The notes below the pieces were generated by a model. It was not told where the DNA came from and did no database searches. It saw only the letters and a program-made list of their open reading frames with translations. This document shows, one piece after another, positions 8,693 through 16,809 of a DNA stretch of 45,719 nt. The DNA lies in assembly GCA_017510245.1 (NCBI GenBank), contig JAFWNQ010000009.1:1-45719 (forward strand), read 5' to 3'. This stretch comes from Clostridia bacterium. GTDB lineage: Bacteria > Bacillota > Clostridia > TANB77 > CAG-508. Made by a program: the position numbers and the translations under genes. Each line of letters opens with the position of its first letter. Position 1 is the stretch's first letter.

Positions 8693-9986
8693 TCATCAGG
8701 AAGAAATGAATTCAAGTTGGACTAGTGCTAGTTATGTAGCCAATAAGTATTATACAGGAATTATAGGAGCTGAAACAAATAGTAATTTCTATGATGATAA
8801 TGCGGAATTTAAAGGAAAAATAGATACATATGAGTTAGAACGTCAAAATGAAACATCAAATTATATTGCTGCTAACAAAAGATTAATGTCTGTAAAATCA
8901 ACTTCAGTAGAATCAAGAATGGGAATGATAGATGGTACTTTAACACGTGTTGATACAATAACTTTTAGTTTTGAAGCAACAACCGTTAAATATACAAGAG
9001 TAGATGTAACGACTCCATCAGATGAAGATATAACTAGAAAGACTACAACTAATTATTATACTATAGTGGATGGAAATTTAACTATTGAAGGAGAGGAAAT
9101 TTATTCAAAAGATTATAAAAGCGGTGATAAAGATAAAAAAGAAGACTATATAGAAGGTAATTATACAGATGAAGCTGTTATAAACAAGATAGATGAGTAT
9201 AAAGAAGATATGAACAGAATAGCATCTGATTATAGAGCAACAGTAACAATAAATGGCGAAATATCAAGTTATTATTATGAAACTCATGATGAGATAACAC
9301 AAGACACAGACACAGGAAAAGTTGTAATCAATACAATATTAGATAAGTATCAAGTATATTCATTAACAGGTACAGCAGAGTCTAATATGATTACATACAC
9401 ATTAAATGATGATAAAGAAAATCAAATATCATTTAAAGATTTTGAAGGGATTGTATTTGTATTTAATTCTACTGATATATTAAATATTACTGACGAAGAA
9501 TTACAAGTTATTGCAGATGATATGGAAGTAGACATAGAAGAAATAAGAAAAATGGGAACTCAAGTTATTGAGAATGCTAAAAATGCTGTTCAAGGCAAAG
9601 GGACTTTAGTAGGATTATATGATTTTTCAATATCAAATGGAAATGGCTTAAAAGAAGAAGCAACTGGTGGATTTAATATCAGGTTAAAAATGACTGACGA
9701 AATGAAAAAATATAATGACTTTTCAATTGCATACTTAAAAGATGATGGCAGTTTAGAAGAAATAATAAAATTAACTCAGAATGGAGATTATTTGGAAGGA
9801 GTACTTTCACATTTAAGTACATATGTGATTATTGGAAATAATGTAGAAAAAACTTCTGAGAAACAAACATCTGAAAATTCGAAAACTCCATCAACAGGAG
9901 ATAATATAGCAATGTGGTTTAGCTTAATGATAATCTCAATGATAGGTGTTACAGGAACAGTAAAGTCTTTAAAGAAAATTAAATAG
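8682..9986 (+). pseudogene. Cell-wall-anchored surface protein, C-terminal part after a frameshift
   Basis: Continuation of the gene starting at 8363. The nominal GTG at 8682 is probably not a real start, because open sequence in this frame begins upstream at 8658 and no ribosome binding site is near. The fragment (about 434 codons) is polar and beta-rich with no recognised domain. It ends with a sorting signal: TPSTGD, a hydrophobic span (IAMWFSLMIISMIGVTG) and a basic tail (KSLKKIK). It should be exported and anchored by a sortase such as the one at 7231-7914. A hairpin terminator follows the stop. Confidence 0.75.
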
Positions 9987-9999
9987 ATTTAATTATTCA

Positions 10000-10026
10000 A
10001 AATCTTCCGACTAGTTCGGAAGATTT
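10000..10026 (+). terminator. Terminator-like hairpin after the surface protein gene
   Basis: AAATCTTCCGA (10000-10010) pairs exactly with 10016-10026 around CTAGT, followed by CTATTTTAT. The T-tract is modest. Confidence 0.65.
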
Positions 10027-10041
10027 CTATTTTATATGGTT

Positions 10042-10081
10042 TTATTATAGATATCTTGTTTTAATATGCTATCTATAATAA
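10042..10081. repeat. 12-bp inverted repeat between convergent genes
   Basis: TTATTATAGATA (10042-10053) and TATCTATAATAA (10070-10081) are exact reverse complements around a 16-base spacer. It is the middle of three successive hairpins between two convergent genes. Confidence 0.5.
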
Positions 10082-10085
10082 AAAT

Positions 10086-10111
10086 AAAAAAGGTGCCGTT
10101 GGCACCTTTTT
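10086..10111 (-). terminator. Terminator of the DUF2207 gene
   Basis: AAAAAGGTGCC and GGCACCTTTTT form a tight stem with a GTT loop, symmetric enough to work in both directions. It overlaps the last codon of the minus-strand gene. Confidence 0.85.
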
Positions 10112-11816
10112 ATTTATCATTGTTTGAAGAATTAGTATCACTTGAATAATAAGAAATATTATCTGCAATATGGTCAAATGCATAAGGGTCGTAGTAATTA
10201 AATGTTTCTAATTCTTTTCTAGCATCTTCAGGTATTTCTATGTTTGAACAGCAATCAAGCCATTTTTTATATATATTCAAAGAATATGCATATGGCGAAA
10301 TCTTATAAAAATACTTTGGGTCTTTTTCAATGAGGTTTTCAAGTTTGTCTTTAGAAATATTCTCTATAAAATCCTTAAAACTATTAATCTTATTCTTTAT
10401 CTCTTTTCCATAAAGAGGTTTTTTACTTTCAGTGAAAGTAAAAATTAAAGACAGAATAGAAGAAGTCCAACCTAATAATAATGTAATCGACAATTTAGGA
10501 TTAACATCTTTTATTATATAAGATGCTAACACCATAAGTATTATTGATAGAATTGCAAAGAACCAAGAAAAGAATTTCATAATTAAAGTCTTATTGTCAT
10601 TTGTTTTATTTCCGGTATTGTTTTTTAATTGATTTTCTATCTCATTAAATACTTCATAGAAATTTTCATCATTTTTTAGAAGATTTACATCAGTTTTTTT
10701 AAATAGTTTATCATAAATTAATTGTTCATTTTTACTTAAAGAAACAAGATTGTTTGAAGAAGGAGAAACAAAGTCTATTTCATCTGGTAGTTCAATGCTT
10801 TCTTCATTTCTTAGATTATCTCTATTTTCAACAAGTAAATTTAACATTAAATAATTATAGTTACCTGTATCATAGATTTTTATATAACCTTTTTGATGTA
10901 AAGATGCAAGTAATGCTACTGATAGTTTTTTACTATTAAATGAATTTTTATCAATGAATCCAATTTGAGATGCATCTAGATTACTAGGAGGATACCCTTC
11001 ATGTGTTTCAATTTTAATTTCTTTATTATAGCGAATCCATAAAACTAAGAAAGTTAAAAATACGACAATTGTAAATAAACTAATATAAGCAGATATATTT
11101 GGATAAATATTTGTTTCATTTGTGAAATATCCATCTGGCAATATTATATCAATAGTTAAAGGACCAGTTACTTTGTAGGAATCTTTTAATGTAGCATTAA
11201 CTATATTACCTTCAATACCATAATCTACAGATTTTGAAATATCATTTTTCTTTAGTTTATCCGAATAGAATTTTATATCTAACTTTTCAACCTGACTAGG
11301 CAATGTAATTTTAAAACTTGGATTTTTTATGTTTGTATTCCAATTGTCTCCATATGCATAAAAGATAAATTCATCAAATCCTTTATTGTAGTCTTTTCCA
11401 AAATTAACATTATATTTTATTTCGTATGTATGTAAACCAATAGAAAGACTTCCTGGAGTAGATCCAACTTGTAAATAATAATTACCATTGGCTAGTTTTC
11501 TATAAGAAGTTATTTGATCTGTTGAGTAAAGTGAAGATAAATCCATCTTTTTTAAATTGTTTTTTGAATAGGTTGGGATAATTCTGTGAAAACTGTTGTG
11601 ACCTTCCTTTGACCAATTTATGCTTATATGTTCAGTGACTGAACATGTATTATCATTATTTAGTTCTATTTCTGTATCATATTTACTAATATTGACTTCT
11701 TTATTAGAATAAGATGAATTGTTACTTATTCTACTAATAATTAGATTAGGAATTATAGCTAAAATACAATATATAATAATAAAAACAATAATATATTTAA
11801 AAAAGACCTTTTTCAT
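10110..11816 (-). CDS. DUF2207 domain membrane protein
   Basis: A 568-residue membrane protein of the DUF2207 (YciQ-like) family, whose biochemical role is not known. A signal anchor spans about residues 8-28. An extracellular beta-rich domain follows, with the family pattern GLHTYEIKYNV and a starting segment ELNNDNTCSVTEHISINW. One membrane span lies near 243-262, and two more near 415-463 flank a cytoplasmic region. The C-terminal cytoplasmic part holds the winged-helix-like stretch typical of the family (SVALLASLHQKGYIKI). The start is supported by GAAAGGAAC upstream. It is a single-gene unit with its own terminator. Confidence 0.85.
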   Translation of the reverse strand: MKKVFFKYIIVFIIIYCILAIIPNLIISRISNNSSYSNKEVNISKYDTEIELNNDNTCSVTEHISINWSKEGHNSFHRIIPTYSKNNLKKMDLSSLYSTDQITSYRKLANGNYYLQVGSTPGSLSIGLHTYEIKYNVNFGKDYNKGFDEFIFYAYGDNWNTNIKNPSFKITLPSQVEKLDIKFYSDKLKKNDISKSVDYGIEGNIVNATLKDSYKVTGPLTIDIILPDGYFTNETNIYPNISAYISLFTIVVFLTFLVLWIRYNKEIKIETHEGYPPSNLDASQIGFIDKNSFNSKKLSVALLASLHQKGYIKIYDTGNYNYLMLNLLVENRDNLRNEESIELPDEIDFVSPSSNNLVSLSKNEQLIYDKLFKKTDVNLLKNDENFYEVFNEIENQLKNNTGNKTNDNKTLIMKFFSWFFAILSIILMVLASYIIKDVNPKLSITLLLGWTSSILSLIFTFTESKKPLYGKEIKNKINSFKDFIENISKDKLENLIEKDPKYFYKISPYAYSLNIYKKWLDCCSNIEIPEDARKELETFNYYDPYAFDHIADNISYYSSDTNSSNNDK

Positions 11817-11871
11817 AAGTTTGTTCCTTTCAATTTATTTTCTTAATTATATAATAATAAAAAAAATAAAA

Positions 11872-11910
11872 CAAGAAAAAAAACAAAATTCTCTAGATGA
11901 CTAGAGAATT
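11872..11910 (-). terminator. Terminator after the cysteine-rich miniprotein genes
   Basis: AATTCTCTAG (11887-11896) pairs exactly with 11901-11910. Read on the minus strand it is followed by a long T-rich run (TTTTGTTTTTTTTC). Confidence 0.85.
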
Positions 11911-11942
11911 CTATAAAATTAAAATAATTATTATTCTAATAA

Positions 11943-12044
11943 TTATCCACAAATACCTTTATTTCCGTTTCCACAGAAGCAGAAAAGTAATAATAGTATA
12001 ATTATAATACAACAGCAGTCATTGTCTTTTCCAGGACCAAACAT
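11943..12044 (-). CDS. Cysteine-rich hydrophobic miniprotein (33 aa)
   Basis: A 33-codon ORF: short polar start, CCC, a hydrophobic stretch IIIILLLLF, then CFCGNGNKGICG. Six of 33 residues are cysteine. AGGAGGTG on the minus strand (12051-12057) sits 6 bases before the ATG, and a terminator follows. The layout matches small high-cysteine proteins seen in Clostridia (sometimes annotated as chorion class high-cysteine proteins), which have no known function. The similar gene directly upstream supports that it is real. Its single hydrophobic stretch of about 9-11 residues is short for a full membrane span. Confidence 0.7.
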   Translation of the reverse strand: MFGPGKDNDCCCIIIILLLLFCFCGNGNKGICG

Positions 12045-12083
12045 TAAAAACACCTCCTTTCTTAAGTATAGCTATATAAATAA

Positions 12084-12200
12084 CTAATCATTACAACATG
12101 GTGGCTGTGGATTAAAATTGTTGTTAGAACATCCACCACAGCAGAAAAGTAGTAGTAATATGATAATAAACCATATACAATTACTATCAGAATTCCACAT
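12084..12200 (-). CDS. Cysteine-rich hydrophobic miniprotein (38 aa)
   Basis: A 38-codon ORF of the same design as its downstream neighbour: a polar start with one cysteine (MWNSDSNC), a hydrophobic core (IWFIIILLLLF), then CCGGC and a terminal PPCCND. Six cysteines. AGGAGGT on the minus strand (about 12206-12212) precedes the ATG by 5 bases. The two genes are 39 bases apart, so co-transcription and origin by tandem duplication are likely. The function is unknown. Confidence 0.7.
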   Translation of the reverse strand: MWNSDSNCIWFIIILLLLFCCGGCSNNNFNPQPPCCND

Positions 12201-12295
12201 AACTGACCTCCTTATAAGAGTAATAATTCTTTAGTTTGATATATATTATTCTTTTTATAAAAGATTTGTTACATCCTAAAATAAATTACTAAACA

Positions 12296-12324
12296 TTTAC
12301 AAAATTAAAATATAGTGTTAGAAT
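12296..12324 (+). promoter_or_regulatory. uppP promoter
   Basis: TTTACA (12296-12301), 17 bases, then TAGAAT (12319-12324) preceded by TG. Confidence 0.45.
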
Positions 12325-12383
12325 ATTTTTGCTTGAATAAAAAAAAGCAAATATAATACGATTTACAGAAGAGGGAGGTATTT

Positions 12384-13223
12384 ATGAATTATTTATATTC
12401 TGTTTTGTTTGGAATAATTGAGGGGGTAACAGAATGGCTTCCTATAAGTAGTACAGGTCACTTGATATTAGCACAAACATTTATGAAATTTAAAGACTTG
12501 TCTCCAGATTTTTGGAGCGTATTTGAAGTAGTAATACAATTAGGTGCTATAATGGCGGTTGTAATATTATATTTTAGTAATATTTGCCCAATTAAATTTG
12601 AAAAAAGTGAGAAAAAACTAAAATGGGATAAAAGTATTTTTAATTTATGGGTAAAAATAATAATTAGTTGTATACCTGCGATATTAATAGTTGTTCTTAA
12701 AGTAGATGAAGTAGCAGATAAGTATTTCTACAATCCTACTACAATTGCAATAATGCTTATTATTGTGGGTATAGCATTTATATTTGTAGAGAGATTTAAT
12801 AAGAATAAAAAAGACTATAGAGTAAATGATGTAAATGATATTTCTTATAAAGATGCAGTAATTATTGGATTGTTTCAATTGATAGCTGCTATATTTCCAG
12901 GGACATCTCGTTCTGGGGCTACAATTATTGGAGCCTTATTAATAGGAATATCAAGGGTAATTTCTGCAGAATATACTTTTTACCTAGCAATTCCAGTTAT
13001 GTTTGGAGCTAGTTTATTAAAAGTATTAAAATATGGGTTAGCATTTTCTACTATTGAGTGGATAGTACTAATTATTGGAATCGTAATATCATTTGTTATT
13101 TCTATGATTGTTATTAAATTTTTAATGGATTACATAAAGAAACATAATTTTGAAGTTTTTGGTTGGTATAGAATTGTAATAGGAATAATTGTATTAGCAT
13201 TAATTGTATTTAAAATAATATAA
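12384..13223 (+). CDS. uppP: Undecaprenyl-diphosphatase
   Basis: Dephosphorylates undecaprenyl diphosphate to recycle the lipid carrier for peptidoglycan synthesis. It is a polytopic membrane protein of 279 residues, the usual length. The two family signatures are present: GIIEGVTEWLPISSTGHL (10-27, with E13 and E17) and PGTSRSGAT (172-180). GGGAGG precedes the ATG. mntP follows 35 bases downstream and may share its transcript. BacA-type enzymes also give bacitracin tolerance when highly expressed. Confidence 0.96.
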   Translation: MNYLYSVLFGIIEGVTEWLPISSTGHLILAQTFMKFKDLSPDFWSVFEVVIQLGAIMAVVILYFSNICPIKFEKSEKKLKWDKSIFNLWVKIIISCIPAILIVVLKVDEVADKYFYNPTTIAIMLIIVGIAFIFVERFNKNKKDYRVNDVNDISYKDAVIIGLFQLIAAIFPGTSRSGATIIGALLIGISRVISAEYTFYLAIPVMFGASLLKVLKYGLAFSTIEWIVLIIGIVISFVISMIVIKFLMDYIKKHNFEVFGWYRIVIGIIVLALIVFKII

Positions 13224-13258
13224 TATATTATTAATATATTATAAGGAAATAATAATTT

Positions 13259-13804
13259 ATGAAATTCTATGAAATCATTTTAATTGGCATTGGGCTTGGA
13301 ATGGATGCTTTTTCAGTATCAATATCTAAAGGACTTGATATGAAATCAATGAACTGGAATAAAGCTATAATTGTTGGAACTTATTTTGGAGTATTTCAAG
13401 CTATAATGCCAATTGTTGGTTTTTACATGGGAATTAACTTTCAATTTATTATTAGCAAATATAGTAGTATAATTGCATTCTTAATTCTTGTATTAATTGG
13501 GATGAATATGCTTACTGAAACAATAAAAAACAAAAAAGAAAAGATAGATGCCAATATTGATTTTAAATCAATGATTGTTCTATCTTTGGCTACAAGTATA
13601 GATGCCTTAGCAGTAGGAATTTCATTAGCTATTTTAAATATGAAAATATTTGAAATTACAATAATTATAGGAATAGTAACATTTTGCATGTCTGTGCTAG
13701 GTGTAAGAATTGGATTTATGCTTGGAGAAAAACTAAAAAAAAGTGCGGGAATAATGGGGGGAAGTATCCTAATTATGATAGGAATAAAAATGCTTGTAGC
13801 ATAA
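13259..13804 (+). CDS. mntP: Manganese efflux pump MntP
   Basis: A 181-residue membrane protein of the MntP family that exports Mn2+. Two internally related halves carry the acidic motifs GMDAFSVSISKG (14-25) and ATSIDALAVGIS (about 111-122), and about six membrane spans are visible. Only 35 bases separate it from uppP, so no yybP-ykoY-type manganese riboswitch fits between them. Its stop lies 5 bases from the stop of the convergent dCMP deaminase gene, with no separate terminator. Confidence 0.94.
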   Translation: MKFYEIILIGIGLGMDAFSVSISKGLDMKSMNWNKAIIVGTYFGVFQAIMPIVGFYMGINFQFIISKYSSIIAFLILVLIGMNMLTETIKNKKEKIDANIDFKSMIVLSLATSIDALAVGISLAILNMKIFEITIIIGIVTFCMSVLGVRIGFMLGEKLKKSAGIMGGSILIMIGIKMLVA

Positions 13805-13809
13805 AAAAC

Positions 13810-14298
13810 TTAATATTCTATTTTGCCATCTAGTAAATCATCATGATTTATCCATTCATTAACATCTACCTTATTGTATTCAGTTTTGTTAATTCTGATA
13901 TAAACAGACTGTATTCCTGAATTAATTATCATTTTTCTACACATTTGACATGGAGATGCACCTTGCTCATATGTACCGTCATGTCTAATTCCTACTAAAT
14001 ATAAGGAAGAATCAATCATATTTTTTCTTGATGCACTAATCATAGCATTTTGCTCAGCATGAACAGCTCTACATGCATCATATCCTGAGTGATGTTTGTC
14101 AGGAAAGAACTTTTTCTTTGTACAATATCCTAAATCTATACAGTTTTCTCTTCCTCTTGGTGCACCAGAATATCCGGTGGATATAATTTCATCATTTTTT
14201 ACAATAATACATCCATATTTTTTTAGCATACAAGTGCTTCTACCAGATATAGCTTCAGCTATATCTAAATAATAGTTTGTTTTACTTACTCTTTCCAT
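13810..14298 (-). CDS. Deoxycytidylate (dCMP) deaminase family protein
   Basis: Zinc enzyme converting dCMP to dUMP for thymidylate synthesis, of the family that includes ComEB. The active site is complete: H80-A-E82 (HAEQNAM), where E82 is the proton shuttle, and C117/C120 (PCQMC). Other family features are the GYSGAPRG motif near 42-49 and a cysteine and histidine-rich insert (about 53-76) that may bind a structural zinc. Length 162 residues is typical. GAGGTT lies before the ATG. The gene is divergent from the pilin-like gene. Confidence 0.92.
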   Translation of the reverse strand: MERVSKTNYYLDIAEAISGRSTCMLKKYGCIIVKNDEIISTGYSGAPRGRENCIDLGYCTKKKFFPDKHHSGYDACRAVHAEQNAMISASRKNMIDSSLYLVGIRHDGTYEQGASPCQMCRKMIINSGIQSVYIRINKTEYNKVDVNEWINHDDLLDGKIEY

Positions 14299-14367
14299 AA
14301 TAACCTCATTAATATATTTTTAAATTATGATACCATACAAAATTGAAAAAAGTCAATTGTAAAGAGT

Positions 14368-14395
14368 TTGTTTAAGAGTACTTTAATGCTATAAT
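14368..14395 (+). promoter_or_regulatory. Promoter of the pilin-like gene
   Basis: TTGTTT (14368-14373) and TATAAT (14390-14395) with 16 bases between. On the opposite strand TTGACT and TATCAT (about 14322-14353, 18-base spacer) may serve the deaminase gene. Confidence 0.45.
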
Positions 14396-14445
14396 TAGAA
14401 TATTAATTACAATAGTAATTGAATAAAGTGGAGTGGAGATATTAT

Positions 14446-15651
14446 ATGAATATACTAAAAAGCGAGAAGGCTATTACAACTCTAGCGTTAGTTGTAACAA
14501 TTATAGTATTGCTAATATTATCAGGAATAACTCTTTACATGACTATTGGACAGAATAATCTTCTAGAAAAAACAAAGAAAGCCAAAAATGTATATGCTGA
14601 ATCGACAGAAAATGAAATAATACAGCTAAATTGTTTAGATGAAAGAATAACTGATGAAGAAGAGACTCTAACAAAAATGTTCCAAAATGGAACATTAAAA
14701 GTTGGAGACTATTTGGAATATGAGGTACCAGTAGATGTAAGTTTTACAACTAATGACTATGGAACTGATACTTCTAATGGATTTGCGCAACAAACCTTTA
14801 GCACTAATAACAATAGAAGTATTAACTGGAGAATACTAGGATTAGGAGATGATGAAGGAAAACTAACTTTTGATGCAAATGAAGGAGAAAGTTTGCTAAT
14901 AATATCTGCATCAACAGTACACAAAGATATTAATGAATTATCAGAAAATAGCTATGAGTGTGATCCATATTTATATATGGGAAAAGCGGAAGGATACGTA
15001 AATTGTTGTAGAATACTAGATAGTATTAGCAATATTTTTATAAATGAAAAATATGCTAATAGTGCAAGAAGTGTAACAGCTGATGATATAAATACTCTGT
15101 TGGGAGTGGAAGTAGATTATGAGTTAGGTAAAGTTTATAGGGCTGATGGAGTTGAACAAAATATTGATACATTGAGAACTATGAATGGTATTCATACTTT
15201 TTATGAAAATGAATATAGTGCAGAAAGTTTTTATAATAGTAAAAAGACTGCAATTGAGAATGGAGAGACTGATATAATAGGGAATGGATATACATATTCG
15301 ACAAATGATGTAAATAATGAAAGAGGAGATTTTTTATTTAATCAAGAAACTGATAAATCATTTTGGCTTGCATCAAAATATGTTGAAGCTAAAAGAAAAG
15401 TTGGATATTGTATAGGAAAAGTAAACATGAATAGTGTTTGTTTAGGTGATGGATGTTTTTATAGTAATGGAAAATGGTATGTGTTTGGATTAGGAGTATA
15501 TCCTGTAATTAGTTTGAAGCCGGAAGTAACAATAGATGATATTCAAATTACTACTTATGATAGTGATGTTTCAGATACTTTTAATAATGAGTGTTATTAT
15601 GGTACAATAGATAATTATTATAGTAAAGGAAATAAAAGAAGTATAAACTAA
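14446..15651 (+). CDS. Pilin-like surface protein with N-methylation-type hydrophobic start
   Basis: A 401-residue protein with a prepilin-like N-terminus: a short basic leader (MNILKSEKAITTL), a hydrophobic helix (ALVVTIIVLLILSGITLYM) and a charged helix. This arrangement is widespread in Clostridia in proteins called type II secretion or pilin-like. The large C-terminal domain contains NWRILGL and a segment FWLASKYVEAK...GLGVYPVISLKPE that resembles DUF6273-type surface domains. The start at 14446 is preferred to an in-frame TTG at 14419, because GGAG at 14435-14438 is well spaced. No peptidase or pilus assembly gene is nearby, so its assembly route is unknown. Confidence 0.8.
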   Translation: MNILKSEKAITTLALVVTIIVLLILSGITLYMTIGQNNLLEKTKKAKNVYAESTENEIIQLNCLDERITDEEETLTKMFQNGTLKVGDYLEYEVPVDVSFTTNDYGTDTSNGFAQQTFSTNNNRSINWRILGLGDDEGKLTFDANEGESLLIISASTVHKDINELSENSYECDPYLYMGKAEGYVNCCRILDSISNIFINEKYANSARSVTADDINTLLGVEVDYELGKVYRADGVEQNIDTLRTMNGIHTFYENEYSAESFYNSKKTAIENGETDIIGNGYTYSTNDVNNERGDFLFNQETDKSFWLASKYVEAKRKVGYCIGKVNMNSVCLGDGCFYSNGKWYVFGLGVYPVISLKPEVTIDDIQITTYDSDVSDTFNNECYYGTIDNYYSKGNKRSIN

Positions 15652-15682
15652 AAGTTAAATTAAGTTTGAATGGAGTTAAATA

Positions 15683-15724
15683 AAAAACTAATATGAATAA
15701 TTATAAGTATTCATATTAGTTTTT
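15683..15724. terminator. Bidirectional terminator between the pilin-like gene and deoD
   Basis: A 17-bp perfect stem (15683-15699 with 15708-15724) is bounded by A-rich and T-rich arms, so it can end both convergent transcripts. Confidence 0.85.
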
Positions 15725-15735
15725 ATTATATTAAA

Positions 15736-16452
15736 TTATAGTTTTAATGTTGAGTCTAAAGCAACTTGTATCATATTATTTAAAGAATGTTCTCTTTCAG
15801 AAGGACTAATTTCTTGGTTCTTATAATGAGAATCTACAACAGTCAAAAGACACGAAGCTTCACGATTTAATAGTTTAGCAGTACTAAATAGTGCAAATGC
15901 TTCCATTTCGGCTGCAATTAAATTTAAATCCTTTGGAAACATAGAAAGAAATTTTTCTAAATCACAATAATAATCAAAAACTTCACTACAGATTGTATTA
16001 CCTTCTATTAGTTTTACATTGTTATTATTTGCTGTTTCTTTAATTATTTCATTTAGTTTTTTACTTGAATCAATAAGATGATATTCTTTTGCCTCTAAGG
16101 CAATTGAAAAATTACCTAGAGTATAACTCTTATCAACTAGAATTGTATCGAATAGATTTAAATCTGGGCTATAAGCTCCACATGAACCAATTCGAATAAT
16201 GTTTTGAACATTGTAGAACTTATATAGCTCATAACAGTAGATTCCCATACTTGGCATTCCCATTCCAGATGAAAAGATAGTTATTCTTTTTCCTTTGTAT
16301 GTACCTGTATATGATAGCATATTTCTAACTTGATTAATAAGCTTAACATTTGATAAAAAATTATCAGCTATGTATTTTGCACGTAAAGGATCGCCTGGCA
16401 TTAAAACTGTTTCAGCAATATCTTCAATTTTAGCTTCATTATGTGGTGTCAT
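15736..16452 (-). CDS. deoD: Purine nucleoside phosphorylase, DeoD type
   Basis: Cleaves purine (deoxy)nucleosides with phosphate to base plus ribose-1-phosphate for salvage. The 238-residue length fits the hexameric DeoD family. MPGDPLRAKYIA near 18-29 is the phosphate-binding start, RIGSCGA is about 87-93, AAEMEAFALF is about 180-189 (ribose/base contacts), and the catalytic aspartate is in LTVVDS near the end. AGGAGG precedes the ATG. It stands alone, without deoC or deoB. Confidence 0.95.
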   Translation of the reverse strand: MTPHNEAKIEDIAETVLMPGDPLRAKYIADNFLSNVKLINQVRNMLSYTGTYKGKRITIFSSGMGMPSMGIYCYELYKFYNVQNIIRIGSCGAYSPDLNLFDTILVDKSYTLGNFSIALEAKEYHLIDSSKKLNEIIKETANNNNVKLIEGNTICSEVFDYYCDLEKFLSMFPKDLNLIAAEMEAFALFSTAKLLNREASCLLTVVDSHYKNQEISPSEREHSLNNMIQVALDSTLKL

Positions 16453-16693
16453 AAATAAACCTCCTTGTTTTTTTTATAATATATCATTTTTTACTATTTA
16501 AAACAAGAGGCATGAATACTATTATATATATTAGTTGTTATTAAACAGAATGAAAAGTATTACGTTTATAAGAAATGAACAACGATCAAAATAACAAAGA
16601 AAAAAGATAATAGAATCAAAAGGTAGTGAAACCGACTAACAAGAACACGATATGATTTTAAATACATATATAATAAAAAAAATAAAAAATGTA

Positions 16694-16788
16694 TTGACTT
16701 TTTTTGTTGATTTATGGTAACATAAAAATGGCTATAGGAAATGGACCTAAAAAAAAACACTTTTTTTCAGGTCTTTTTTTAGTGTTTT
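16694..16788 (+). promoter_or_regulatory. pyrG promoter and leader attenuator
   Basis: TTGACT (16694-16699) and TAACAT (16718-16723) would start transcription near GGCT (about 16730). The leader holds a terminator: GGACCT plus A-run (16743-16757) pairs with T-run, CAGGTC (16761-16773), followed by seven T (16774-16780). A competing stem, AAAACACT (16754-16761) with AGTGTTTT (16781-16788), overlaps it. In Bacillus subtilis, pyrG is controlled by attenuation driven by CTP-dependent G addition at the 5' end. The same logic is possible here but not shown. Confidence 0.6.
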
Positions 16789-16809
16789 AAATAAGAAAGG
16801 TGAATATTT

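Noticed and set aside
9987..10109. Small RNA gene made of the three hairpins
   Set aside because: The outer hairpins are explained as terminators of two convergent genes, and no promoter precedes them.
13224..13258. Manganese riboswitch before mntP
   Set aside because: The gap to uppP is 35 bases, too short for a yybP-ykoY element.
16566..16760. 64-codon minus-strand frame upstream of pyrG
   Set aside because: It covers the pyrG promoter and attenuator, has no ribosome binding site, and its composition follows the A/T-rich background.
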